Below the pieces are notes generated by a model. It searched no databases. It saw only the letters and a list, made by a program, of their open reading frames with translations, and was not told the origin of the DNA. Below are positions 8,362-16,423 of a stretch of 64,000 bases of DNA, one piece after another. Within the stretch, counting starts at the first letter, position 1. Each line of letters starts with the position of its first letter. Origin of the DNA: CAVVFX01 sp963747535. Lineage in GTDB: Bacteria > Acidobacteriota > Terriglobia > Bryobacterales > Bryobacteraceae. The translations under genes and the position numbers were made by a program. The DNA lies in NCBI GenBank assembly GCA_963747535.1, contig CAVVFX010000002.1, forward strand, positions 1,178,001 through 1,242,000, written 5' to 3'.

Positions 8362-8934
8362 CTATTTACCTTCAACCTGCAAAGCGTTCTCGACCGAGAA
8401 GACGTTCGGTACGCTGTTCGCCCGAATACCGACAATGTTTTTGTCAGCCGAATTGGCCACCACGCCTTCCAGCCGCACGTGTCCATTCTTGACGATGATA
8501 TGGATGGATGGCAGCGCCTGGAATCCATAGCGGGTGGATAGCGTGGGATCCCCGTAGATCGCGCGGTACTCTGCCCGCCGAATCTGATCATCCATTGGGG
8601 ATAGCGGCAGGACTTCAATCTGGTTGATAACGTTAGTCACACCTTCGACGCGCTTCACCACGTTCGCTGCATCGCTCTTCAGAACTGGCCGGGTGACTTC
8701 GCCTAGCAGCGTAACGGTCGTCCCGTTAACCTGAAAAGCCAGATCGTCGAAAATGTTGTAGTAGGGCAACATCAACAGCTCGTGCCGCACCCTTTTGGCG
8801 ATCTGAGTTTCGTCGACGGGCCCGTTGCGAAACGCGTCATTGTGATCTTTGTCGCTTTTGTCGTTACTGGCGGCGATGCCCGCTGGCGACAGAAGGAGAA
8901 CAGCGAGTAAGAACTTCGTCGTGCGATTGCGCAT
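8362..8934 (-). CDS. Periplasmic protein with two BON domains
   Basis: A 190-residue protein with a Sec signal peptide (hydrophobic residues 8-21). The first BON domain (about residues 40-110) has VRHELLMLPYYNIFDDLAFQVNGTTVTLLGEV and then VVKRVEGVTNVINQIEV. A second, less regular copy (about 115-188) has IHIIVKNGHVRLEGVVANSADKN and a terminal VFSVENALQV. BON domains bind phospholipid surfaces or large ligands, as in OsmY and secretins, so an envelope-stress or lipid-contact role is likely. The gene is convergent with the ABC ATPase. No ligand can be named from sequence. Confidence 0.87.
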   Translation of the reverse strand: MRNRTTKFLLAVLLLSPAGIAASNDKSDKDHNDAFRNGPVDETQIAKRVRHELLMLPYYNIFDDLAFQVNGTTVTLLGEVTRPVLKSDAANVVKRVEGVTNVINQIEVLPLSPMDDQIRRAEYRAIYGDPTLSTRYGFQALPSIHIIVKNGHVRLEGVVANSADKNIVGIRANSVPNVFSVENALQVEGK

Positions 8935-9070
8935 ATTCTTTGTTCCTTGTTTGGGAGTAGAGCAGTTCTTTTACCAGTCATCGCACTTCCCGAGAATCCG
9001 AGTGGAATGAGGATTGCTACCGTAACAGCCTGTGGCGCTTTACTGGCGTTGTGCTACTAATAGTCAGAAT

Positions 9071-9222
9071 TTTCGCGGCTTGCCGCTATACGGAGTAGGC
9101 CCTTGGCCTGCCGTAGGGCAAACCATCGTTTTTTGTGGTCTGCCCGGCTGCGGAGCGGCCTTTTTTGCGGCTTGCCGCTTTACGGAGTAGGCCCTTGGCC
9201 TCCGTCGAGCTCTGCCACAGGC
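9071..9222. repeat. Composite hairpin repeat, family A copy 2
   Basis: The order of parts is GCGGCTTGCCGC hairpin, CGGAGTAGGCCCTTGGCCTG, the family A core GGGCAAACCATCG...GTGGTCTGCCC, a GGCTGCGGAGCGGCC dyad, then the GCGGCTTGCCGC and CGGAGTAGGCCCTTGGCCTC parts again. The duplicated ends show how the modules chain together. One arm of the core has A for G (GCAAACC), weakening the stem. The stretch from 8935 to 9070 holds no gene that I can see. Confidence 0.85.
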
Positions 9223-9251
9223 CGCTAAGCTCGCAACGTGAGAAGCAGAAC

Positions 9252-9401
9252 ATGATTGGCATCGGGTTATTCGTTCGGCTGGAAAAAGACGCAGACCTAG
9301 AGAAATTTCTACGCGGAGGACTGCCGGTCGCTCGTCCTTCCCGGTGCGTTGCCGAGGCACAGCTAGCCGCTCCCGGGGCTATCCGCAAAGCATGGAAATA
9401 A
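9252..9401 (+). pseudogene. Truncated ABM-type (quinol monooxygenase-like) fragment
   Basis: A 49-residue frame begins MIGIGLFVRLEKDADLEKFL and continues RGGLPVARPS. The first 35 residues resemble the N-terminus of antibiotic-biosynthesis-monooxygenase (ABM) fold proteins, in which GLFVRLE is followed by a 'FLRxxLP' helix. After PARPS-like residues the match ends and the frame closes, about half the family's usual 95-100 residues. It sits directly after a hairpin repeat, so repeat insertion or deletion may have removed the rest. Recognition rests on a short motif and could be wrong. Confidence 0.35.
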
Positions 9402-9402
9402 T

Positions 9403-9639
9403 ATGAAAAACGAAGATACTGGAATGAAGATCCCGCTGCAGGTCGGCAGCGAGTTGCGAATCACCAAGAACGGCGAGTTGATCCTCGACAACCCTGAAGT
9501 GGAACTCTCAGAGCAAATCGCCGCAGCCGACGCGGTGCTGTCGTACCACTTCGATCCGAAGACCGGCGAGCACACCCTGCGCCTGCTCGAACCTGTAGCG
9601 GATCACCAACACACCCGCGTACATCGGCGAGGCGACTGA
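9403..9639 (+). CDS. Small hypothetical protein, 78 residues
   Basis: Not recognised. It starts one base after the stop of the ABM-like fragment. Residues 8-60 (KIPLQVGSELRITKNGELIL and LSYHFDPKTGEHTLRLLEP) look like a compact beta-rich acidic domain. The last 16 residues (ADHQHTRVHRRGD) are of a different character and may be a frame-shifted or read-through tail. No clear ribosome-binding site is present, so expression may depend on re-initiation. It may itself be a remnant. Confidence 0.4.
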   Translation: MKNEDTGMKIPLQVGSELRITKNGELILDNPEVELSEQIAAADAVLSYHFDPKTGEHTLRLLEPVADHQHTRVHRRGD

Positions 9640-9726
9640 CCGCTTCGACCGGTGACATGTTCAATTCCCTGCCCTTCCAAGCAGACAGGCAAGGTTTGCG
9701 GTAGGATTGGCTCCGGAGGTTCCCGA

Positions 9727-10272
9727 GTGTCTATCTCCCGACTTACTTCCCTGGCAGTTCTGTCAGTCACGGTCTTTTGCGTGACCGCTCCCGCCCAACC
9801 GGCCAAAGGGAGACCGGGTTACACCAGCCCGCCAGCCTCGGCATCGGCAGTCGTCGCAGGCAAAAAGATCACTGTTGATTACTACGCTCCCTCCATGCAT
9901 GGCCGGAAAATCATGGGCGGTCTGGTGCCTTTTGGCGACGTCTGGTGCACAGGCGCAAACTATGCCACTAAAATCACGACGGAGGCCGACCTTCAGCTAG
10001 GCGGGCTCAAGCTCCCCAAGGGCGCCTACAGCATCTGGACAATTCCGAATGACAAAGAGTGGACGCTGATCGTCAACCGGGAGACCGGTCAATTCCATCT
10101 CTATTACAAATCGCAGTTCGACTTTGGCCGCACCTCCATGACCGTCAAAACGCTGGCCTCCCCGGTCGAAACGTTTCGCATTGACGTGCGGTCGAACGGC
10201 GGCAATCAGGGCACGCTGGCGCTGATTTGGGAAACCACCGAAGCGTCGATCCCGTTCACCGTCATGCCTTAG
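9727..10272 (+). CDS. Secreted DUF2911 protein
   Basis: A 181-residue protein. The GTG at 9727 is chosen because GGAGG lies seven bases upstream and it starts directly at a signal peptide (SRLTSLAVLSVTVFCVTAPA). A longer reading from 9652 would put 25 Cys/Gly-rich residues before it. The mature part has the DUF2911 pattern: SPPASASAVVAGKKITVDYYAPSMHGR, then GLVPFGDVWCTGANYATKI, LPKGAYSIWTIP, and a final beta strand. The family is common in Bacteroidota and Acidobacteriota and has no assigned biochemistry; a periplasmic or extracellular ligand-binding fold is likely. It is followed by a FecR-like gene on the same strand. Confidence 0.85.
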   Translation: MSISRLTSLAVLSVTVFCVTAPAQPAKGRPGYTSPPASASAVVAGKKITVDYYAPSMHGRKIMGGLVPFGDVWCTGANYATKITTEADLQLGGLKLPKGAYSIWTIPNDKEWTLIVNRETGQFHLYYKSQFDFGRTSMTVKTLASPVETFRIDVRSNGGNQGTLALIWETTEASIPFTVMP

Positions 10273-10376
10273 CAGTGGCCCGGCCCACGTTTTCGGACAA
10301 ACGAATAATCGACGGTCAATGCTGCCCCTTGACCGAAATCGCAGATGGGCGCATACTCTTTTCGAGGGGTTTCTTT

Positions 10377-11369
10377 ATGTCCAACGGCCGCGCGTTCGTT
10401 TTCTTCCCGTTGGTTGCGGTTTTCGCGATGGTGCTTCCGGCCAGCGCGCAATCCGTAATTTCCACCCATTCCGGCCTCATCCACTTTTTCGAGGGCACCG
10501 TGTATCTGGGTGACCGTCAACTGGAATCGCATCTGGGCAAATTTCCCACCGTGCCCCTGGGCGGAGAACTACGGACGGAGGAGGGCCGCGCCGAGGTGCT
10601 CCTTACGCCTGGTGTGTTTCTTCGCGTCGGTGAAAGGAGCGCCATTCGCATGGTCGCCAACGACCTCCGGGACACGCAGGTCGAATTGCTCAAAGGCTCT
10701 GCCATCGTGGATTCGGCGGAACCGAACGCGGATACATCCGTCACCTTGAATTACAAGGATTGGAAGGTTCACTTTCTCAGCAAGGGCGTGTATCGGATCG
10801 ATTCCGACCCGCCGGTCTTGTGTGTCCGCCAAGGCGAGGCAGAGGTGTCTACCGCGGCGGGCGGGGACCCGATCTCCGTCGAGCACGGGATGAGCTTGCC
10901 ATTCGCGAGCGTGCTGGTACCCGAGCGGTTGGACGCGGCGAACCAATCGTCTTTCGACACACTCAGCGATTGGGAGAACGGCCGCAGCCAATCGATTGTC
11001 GCGGACAACGCGATCGCGGCGCAGATTGATGAAGATCCCGCCTCCAAAGACCCCGGTGCCGACAGCTTCACCTATTTCCCCTTCCTCGATGTGCCTTCTC
11101 TTGGCATGGGCTGGTCTGGCCCGTATAGTTCCTACGCTCCGTATCAGACGGGATTCAATTCCCTCTACTTGCCCGGCTATACGTATGCACCGATCATGTT
11201 GGGCCTGGCGGGAGGCGGGTTGCGACTTTACTCACCTCCGCTGCGTATCGGCGTTTCGCGAGGAATCGGCGGCATCGTTCCTTTGCCGCGTCCTCCTCTC
11301 CGATCTGTCGGACCGGTACACACTGTAGCTCCCCCACATGTTGTCCTCCACAGTGCCGGTCACCGCTAG
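10377..11369 (+). CDS. Secreted FecR-like domain protein
   Basis: A 330-residue protein starting at ATG 10377, with GAGGGG about 10 bases upstream and a signal peptide ending at SASAQS near residue 25. Residues about 35-170 show the FecR/'prokaryotic surface-layer' pattern of alternating beta strands: FEGTVYLGDRQL, GGELRTEEGRAEVLLTPG, RVGERSAIRM, VELLKGSAIVDS, then VCVRQGEAEVS. The C-terminal third (from about 230) is rich in Pro, Gly, Tyr and Ser and probably extended. There is no anti-sigma transmembrane helix, so it is unlikely to be a classical FecR regulator; it is more like a wall- or matrix-associated protein. The stop is one base before a hairpin repeat that separates it from the convergent VWA gene. 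Confidence 0.75.
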   Translation: MSNGRAFVFFPLVAVFAMVLPASAQSVISTHSGLIHFFEGTVYLGDRQLESHLGKFPTVPLGGELRTEEGRAEVLLTPGVFLRVGERSAIRMVANDLRDTQVELLKGSAIVDSAEPNADTSVTLNYKDWKVHFLSKGVYRIDSDPPVLCVRQGEAEVSTAAGGDPISVEHGMSLPFASVLVPERLDAANQSSFDTLSDWENGRSQSIVADNAIAAQIDEDPASKDPGADSFTYFPFLDVPSLGMGWSGPYSSYAPYQTGFNSLYLPGYTYAPIMLGLAGGGLRLYSPPLRIGVSRGIGGIVPLPRPPLRSVGPVHTVAPPHVVLHSAGHR

Positions 11370-11434
11370 CGTTGTGGAGTAGCGTTTCCGCCTGCTCCCA
11401 CGCGCTGGAGAGACTTCTGCCACAGGCTGCTATT
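11370..11434. repeat. Interspersed hairpin repeat, family B copy 2
   Basis: GTGGAGTAGCGTTTCCGCC pairs with GGCGG-type sequence and is followed by TGCTCCCACGCGCTGGAG, ACTTCTGCCACAGGCTGC. It fills exactly the gap between two convergent stop codons (11369 and 11435). Confidence 0.8.
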
Positions 11435-12400
11435 CTATTGCGAACCTGGAGCGTAGTAGCCGAGGCGCCAGTGTGCCTTGACCGGCGAAACACCGTTAGG
11501 CTGAGTAAGCTTCACTTCGACCTTCCGGTATTTTCCGTCCTTAGCCTGGTTCTTCGGGTAATAGCCGAGAACGTACTGATTCCTCAACTCGACCGCGATT
11601 CTGGTAGCGACGCTTGGCAGATCGCTGGTGACCGCTGCGGCAAAAGCTCGGCCGCCGGTCTGGGTCGCAATTTCCGAGAGCAGCCGCGGCCCTGACACTT
11701 CCTCCCGGCTCAACCCGAAGGAAAGACCGGGTTCAAACACACCCATGGCATAAATCTGTACATCCGCTTCGCGAACCAGGGACTCGATCTGGGCCGGAGT
11801 GTACTGGCTGTGGTTGTCCCCCCCATCTGAAATGATTAAGATTGCCTTCCGGGAATTCTTCGCCTTTTTCATCTCGTGGACGGCCATGTCGATGGCGTCG
11901 AGCATCGCCGTCAAGCCTCCAGGCTGTGAGATCTTAAGGGCATTTTGAATCTCCTCGGTATGGCGGGTGAAGCCGACCGTAACCTTCGCACTGTCGCTGA
12001 ACTCTACCAGAAACGCTTCATCCTCAGCGTTCATCGTCTTCAGAAACTGAGCGACTGCGAGCTGAGCAGTACGTAGCTTATAGTCCATGCTGCCGCTCTC
12101 GTCGAAGACCAGGCCAACCGAAAGGGGTGCATCCTCACCGGAGAAATGCGCCACGGTCTGTTCAACGCCGTCTTCCAATACGTGGAAATCTCCCTTTTCG
12201 AGCCCGAGAACGAAACGATTCACCGAATCGGTGACCGTGACCGGGATCAGCACCAGGGAAGTTTCGGCATGCAGCTTGAAGCCGGTGTCCGCCGGGGGAT
12301 CTTCAGGAGTGGTGGACTGCTGCGCGGATGCAGGCCTCATCAACAACAGCCCCAACGCGAGGGCACAAATGTCGTAAGGCCGCTGTCTTCTCCACTGCAT
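11435..12400 (-). CDS. Secreted VWFA-related domain protein (acidobacterial type)
   Basis: A 321-residue protein with a signal peptide ending RPASAQQ (residue 28). Residues about 48-90 form an N-terminal beta domain typical of the acidobacterial VWFA-related family (LVLIPVTVTDSVNRFVLGL, FHVLEDGVEQTV). The von Willebrand A domain follows, with a complete metal-ion-dependent adhesion site: DESGS (100-104), the Thr in GGLTAMLDAI, and the Asp in ISDGGDN. The domain usually mediates metal-dependent protein binding outside the cytoplasm. The C-terminus has QYVLGYYPKN and HWRLGYYAPG, also usual in this family. The gene is convergent with the FecR-like gene. The ligand is unknown. Confidence 0.88.
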   Translation of the reverse strand: MQWRRQRPYDICALALGLLLMRPASAQQSTTPEDPPADTGFKLHAETSLVLIPVTVTDSVNRFVLGLEKGDFHVLEDGVEQTVAHFSGEDAPLSVGLVFDESGSMDYKLRTAQLAVAQFLKTMNAEDEAFLVEFSDSAKVTVGFTRHTEEIQNALKISQPGGLTAMLDAIDMAVHEMKKAKNSRKAILIISDGGDNHSQYTPAQIESLVREADVQIYAMGVFEPGLSFGLSREEVSGPRLLSEIATQTGGRAFAAAVTSDLPSVATRIAVELRNQYVLGYYPKNQAKDGKYRKVEVKLTQPNGVSPVKAHWRLGYYAPGSQ

Positions 12401-12550
12401 GGTCCTGCTCCCGACTTAGCATGGCACACTTTCGCCCGCCGCGAGAGGCTGCGGAGGCCGGCCCCCATAGCCTGAAGCGACGGTCGGCATTCGCCCGCAC
12501 GTCATGGTCGCGATACCCTCATCAGCCACCACCTAATACAATAGTCTTTA

Positions 12551-13798
12551 ATGCCATTTCAGGAAGTCGTGGAGGCCGAAGGGCATCTCATCGACTCGCA
12601 CATTATGGAGCTCATCTTCGATAAGGTGGTGGAATTCCACGGCCGTTTCGAGGTGGAGCAATTTCGCATCGGACGCACCAACAGCGAACCGTCCCGGTTG
12701 CGGCTGAGGGTCGAGGGCGATTCACGGGAGGAGATGGACCGGCTCCTGCAGCAGCTCCTGGACCTTGGCTGCTCGCCGATCGAAAGCGGCGATGCACAAC
12801 TCGCTCGCATCGAGCGCGACCGGTGCGCTCCGGAAGACTTCTATTCGACCACCAATCACCGCACCCTGATACGCCACCAGGGCGAATGGCTGGAAGTGGG
12901 CCGCCAGCGCATGGACGCGCTGGTAGTTGTCAAGGAAGCCGTCAGGGATGCAGTCAAGGACGCGCCCGGCGAAGCAAGAGCCGAGTGCCGCCGTCTGCGC
13001 GATGTCAAAGCGGGGGACAAGGTCGTCACCGGCACGCGCGGCATCCGCGTGGTTCCCGAATCCAAGGAGCGGGACCGCCTGGACTTTGCCTTCATGTCCA
13101 ACGGCATTTCCTCCGAGCGGCAACTGGAGACCGCAGTCCGGCAGACCGCCGCGCTCATCCGCGCCGCGCGCGAGCAGGGGCAGCGGATCGTCGTGGTCGC
13201 CGGACCGGTTGTCGTACACACGGGCGGCGCCAGGCCCCTGTCGCGGCTGATTCGCGGGGGCTACGTCAACGCGCTGCTCAGCGGCAACGCGCTTGGCGTG
13301 CATGATATCGAGAGCGCGCTGTTCGGCACCTCGCTCGGTATCCGGATGGCCGATGGCCGCCAGGAAGAGCACGGCCACCGCAACCATATGCGCGCCATCA
13401 ATGCGATCTACAATTGCGGCGACATCCAGGGCGCGGTGAAATGCGGTCGGCTGCAATCCGGCATCATGTACGAATGCGTCGCCAACCAAGTGCCGTTCGT
13501 GCTGGCCGGCAGCCTGCGCGACGACGGTCCGCTGCCCGATACCCTCACCGACATGAACGCGGCCCAGGACGCTTATAATGAGCAACTGCGCGGCGCTGGC
13601 GTGGTGTTATGCCTGGGATCGATGCTGCACGCCATCGCCACCGGCAACATGCTGCCGGCCTGGGTGAAAATCATTTGTGTCGACATCAATCCCGCGGTGG
13701 CTACCAAGGTGAGCGATCGCGGAACCGGCCAGGCCATTGGCGTGGTCACCGATGTCGGTATCTTTCTAGAAGCCTTATCCAAGGAACTTATCCATTGA
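12551..13798 (+). CDS. LOR/SDH-domain protein, TIGR00300 family
   Basis: A 415-residue cytoplasmic protein. Residues 1-90 form the N-terminal LOR/SDH domain (GHLIDSHIMELIFDKVVE, EVEQFRIGRTNSEPSRLRL). Later blocks include VKAGDKVVTG, IVVVAGPVVVHTGG, LLSGNALGVHDIE and GGHRNHMRAINAIYN-like sequence, and a C-terminal nucleotide-binding region ending KIICVDINPAVATKVSDRG. Family members act in arginine/ornithine metabolism: the domain is fused to arginine dihydrolase in cyanobacterial AgrE/ArgZ, and an archaeal member is reported as an ornithine cyclodeaminase. I therefore infer an ornithine or arginine-derived substrate with NAD as cofactor, but the exact reaction is not shown by sequence. The stop overlaps the TTG start of queF. 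Confidence 0.8.
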   Translation: MPFQEVVEAEGHLIDSHIMELIFDKVVEFHGRFEVEQFRIGRTNSEPSRLRLRVEGDSREEMDRLLQQLLDLGCSPIESGDAQLARIERDRCAPEDFYSTTNHRTLIRHQGEWLEVGRQRMDALVVVKEAVRDAVKDAPGEARAECRRLRDVKAGDKVVTGTRGIRVVPESKERDRLDFAFMSNGISSERQLETAVRQTAALIRAAREQGQRIVVVAGPVVVHTGGARPLSRLIRGGYVNALLSGNALGVHDIESALFGTSLGIRMADGRQEEHGHRNHMRAINAIYNCGDIQGAVKCGRLQSGIMYECVANQVPFVLAGSLRDDGPLPDTLTDMNAAQDAYNEQLRGAGVVLCLGSMLHAIATGNMLPAWVKIICVDINPAVATKVSDRGTGQAIGVVTDVGIFLEALSKELIH

Positions 13799-14226
13799 AA
13801 CGCGCCTACACCGACGAGCACGCGGAATCCGGAATCGACACACCGCTGCCTGATATAGAAACGTGGCCCAATCAGTTTCCGGGTTACGAGATTGAAATCA
13901 CTATTCCGGAATTCACCTCGGTTTGTCCCAAAACCGGATTACCGGATTTCGGCCGGCTGACCCTGCGCTACGTGCCGGACAAGCTGTGTCTGGAGCTCAA
14001 ATCTTTCAAGATGTACACACTCGCCTACCGCAATCTGGGCATCTTTTACGAAAACGTAGTGAATCGTTTGCTCCGCGATGTAGTGTCGGCCGCGAAGCCG
14101 GTGTCGGCGAGCGTCACCGGCGAATTTACTCCACGGGGCGGGTTGCATTCCCGCATCAGCGCGACCTACTCACTCGCCGCCCAGAGAACGCCCTCCAGGA
14201 AAGGGGTATTGAAGCGTGGCCGCTAA
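13795..14226 (+). CDS. queF: NADPH-dependent 7-cyano-7-deazaguanine reductase
   Basis: A 143-residue QueF of the short (YkvM-like) type. The catalytic Cys is in FTSVCPKTGLPDF (residue 44), and the QueF signature ELKSFKMYTLAYRN follows. FTPRGGLHS forms the C-terminal substrate-binding loop. It reduces preQ0 to preQ1 with NADPH in queuosine tRNA-modification synthesis, as a multimer in the cytoplasm. The start is taken as TTG at 13795, overlapping the upstream stop (ATTGA). No in-frame ATG occurs before the KMY of the active-site region, so a TTG start is needed. Other queuosine genes are not in the window. Its end overlaps the next gene by 11 bases. Confidence 0.92.
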   Translation: MKRAYTDEHAESGIDTPLPDIETWPNQFPGYEIEITIPEFTSVCPKTGLPDFGRLTLRYVPDKLCLELKSFKMYTLAYRNLGIFYENVVNRLLRDVVSAAKPVSASVTGEFTPRGGLHSRISATYSLAAQRTPSRKGVLKRGR

Positions 14227-15985
14227 CCCGGACGCACAAAAATTGGCGGAACTCGCCGCGCTGGTCGAAGTGGTAAAGGAGCGGGTGCGCACCCGGTATC
14301 CGGAAACTACGGCCGATGGCGCATCTTCGGGGACAGTGTGCGTCGGGCTGCCGGATCTCACTCCGCTGGCACGGGCGCGCGACGCTGCCGCCGGCAAAAT
14401 GGCGGCGATCGGCACGGTCAATCCCCGGCAGGGCGGCGCCATTAACAGTCTGGTCCAGGCGGTGAAGCGGACCATCGCTCGCGGCCTCAACTGGTTTGTT
14501 CGCGATCAGGTGATTTTCAATCGCCAGATGATCACATGTGTAGAGATCTCGATCGAAACGCTGTCGGATATCAACCGCACGATTCACGCTTTGGCGGGCC
14601 AGGCCAATACTGAAATCCAGCGAGTGAGGTCTGAGGCTGAACCTTTGCGCCGCGAAGCGGAGATTCTGCGCAGGAAAACTTCCGAGTTTCAGGATCTCGT
14701 CTCGCACTGGAACCGCTGGCGCGAGGAATGGCAGCTCAAGCTCCACAACAATGAGGTCGCATTTCTAAAAAGCGTGGCGGACCTGAATGCGCTCATTCAT
14801 CAGAAGCTGATCCAAACGGAAGCGGCGACCCAGCAGCGATGCGCGCAGGTGGAAGCGGCGCTCGAACGACACGCGATCGCACTGGACCAACGTCATCGGG
14901 AGCATGCCGCATTGTTGGACGCGGCGTTTCAGAAATCCGCCGTGGAACTCGACGCCAGTTACCGGCGGATCGCAACTGAACTAGAGGCCGCCTGTCAGGA
15001 AACCGCGGCACGCATCGAAAAGAATTTAGAGGCCGGCTTCCGGCAGACGGTCACGGAGCTGGAAAACAGTTTTCAGATGTCACTCACATCGCAGGTCAGC
15101 GCGCTCGCCGCTGAGACCCGGCAGAGCAGTATCGCGATGGACCAGCGACTGGTGAAACAGGCTCAGGATTTCGAACGGGTGCTGGCGGCTTCGATCACCG
15201 ATTTACAGAATAAGTTCTACGCCGATCTGGACCGCATTCGCACGGAGTATGAGCGTGTGATCCACGCCGAGCTGCGCGTGGTCAGGCAACGCCTGGCTCT
15301 CGGCGCGGCCGCCTCGGCGACGGTCCCGGCGGCGGAGGTCCCGAGCGGGCTACCCTTTGATTATGTCCGTTTCGCTGACCGGTTCCGCGGGTCTGAACAG
15401 TATGTAACCGGGACCCAGCGCTTCTACCTGCCCTACTTCACAGGTCGGCGTCGCGTGCTCGACATCGGCTGCGGCCGCGGGGAGTTCCTGAAATTGATGC
15501 AGGACGCCGGCGTCCCGGCAAAGGGCATTGAAGCAAGCGACGAGTCAGTAGCGCATTGCCGTAGTCTGGGCCTCGCGGTGGAGAATGCCGAGCTGTTCGC
15601 TTACCTTTCAGCTCAGCCGGAAGCCTCGCTGGATGGGATCTTTTGCTCTCAGGTGGTGGAGCATCTTCCGCCGGGCCGGTTGGCCGATATGGTTCGGTTG
15701 TGCGCCACGCGGCTGGCAACCGGCGGAATCCTGGCGATTGAAACGCCGAATCCGGAATGCCTGGCCATTTTCGGTACGCATTTCTATATCGATCCGACGC
15801 ACACCCGCCCAGTCCCCTCGCAACTCCTGGCATTTTACATGGAGGAGTCAGGTCTGGGGCGGCTTGAGATACACGCCAAGACGCCGGCGGCCGAGTCGAT
15901 GCCGGAAGTGGAAGAACTGCCGGCGGGCTTTCGCGCGAAGTTCTTCGGCGGGCTGGACTACGCCATCATCGGTTATCGACTGTAG
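14216..15985 (+). CDS. Coiled-coil protein with C-terminal SAM methyltransferase
   Basis: A 589-residue protein starting at GTG 14216, inside the end of queF. Residues about 20-130 are mixed helical. Residues 150-365 are a long Glu/Gln/Ala/Arg-rich coiled coil with regular QKSAVELDASYRRIATELE-like heptads. A class I methyltransferase domain follows, with motif I LDIGCGRGEF at about 415-424, an acidic loop-2 residue in GIEASDES, and EHLPPGRLADM. Proteins with this order (coiled coil, then methyltransferase) occur in envelope-glycan gene sets, where a coiled coil can act as a molecular ruler for polysaccharide chain capping, as in WbdD. That role is inference here. No transmembrane segment is seen. 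The next gene carries a methyltransferase with the opposite domain order. Confidence 0.8.
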   Translation: MAANPDAQKLAELAALVEVVKERVRTRYPETTADGASSGTVCVGLPDLTPLARARDAAAGKMAAIGTVNPRQGGAINSLVQAVKRTIARGLNWFVRDQVIFNRQMITCVEISIETLSDINRTIHALAGQANTEIQRVRSEAEPLRREAEILRRKTSEFQDLVSHWNRWREEWQLKLHNNEVAFLKSVADLNALIHQKLIQTEAATQQRCAQVEAALERHAIALDQRHREHAALLDAAFQKSAVELDASYRRIATELEAACQETAARIEKNLEAGFRQTVTELENSFQMSLTSQVSALAAETRQSSIAMDQRLVKQAQDFERVLAASITDLQNKFYADLDRIRTEYERVIHAELRVVRQRLALGAAASATVPAAEVPSGLPFDYVRFADRFRGSEQYVTGTQRFYLPYFTGRRRVLDIGCGRGEFLKLMQDAGVPAKGIEASDESVAHCRSLGLAVENAELFAYLSAQPEASLDGIFCSQVVEHLPPGRLADMVRLCATRLATGGILAIETPNPECLAIFGTHFYIDPTHTRPVPSQLLAFYMEESGLGRLEIHAKTPAAESMPEVEELPAGFRAKFFGGLDYAIIGYRL

Positions 15986-16076
15986 GGCAGGTGACAAACG
16001 CTTTTCATCCGGTTTTTGGTAGCATAACCATGGAGAAACGAGATCTTCGACGTGCCAGTGACGATCCAGTGCCCCG

Positions 16077-16205
16077 TTGCGGGCATAAGTCTCTGCGCGC
16101 GAGAACAGGCGAAAACGCCTACTCCACAACGAAGAATCAGCTGTTTGCAAGCCTTGTGGAGTAGGCCTTTGGCCTGCGTCGACTTCTGCCGCAGGCTGGC
16201 AGTAG
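16077..16205. repeat. Hairpin repeat, family B copy 3 with flanking dyads
   Basis: GCGCGCGAGAACAGGCG AAAACGCCTACTCCACAAC is followed by a spacer (GAAGAATCAGCTGTTTGCAAG) and then GTGGAGTAGGCCTTTGGCCTGC, the opposite arm, so the whole unit can fold back on itself. It ends in ACTTCTGCCGCAGGCTGGCAG. The surrounding gap (15986-16423) holds no gene I can recognise apart from the leader of the next coding region. Confidence 0.8.
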
Positions 16206-16423
16206 CTGGAATAGTGGCACTGCGTACGCGCATGTCCTACGAGCTTGGCCGACCCGATGCGGATCACCTGTAGGTGGATTTTTTTGGGGACGAATACGGC
16301 ACGAGAGGAACACGAGTTGGGAATCGACAATGCGATTACTTGCCGGAAGGCGCACTCCGCAGTATGGCTTCCTGAATGTCCGGCAGCGGCGAAATACCGG
16401 AGAGCCGCAGAAGGAGCCACGTC

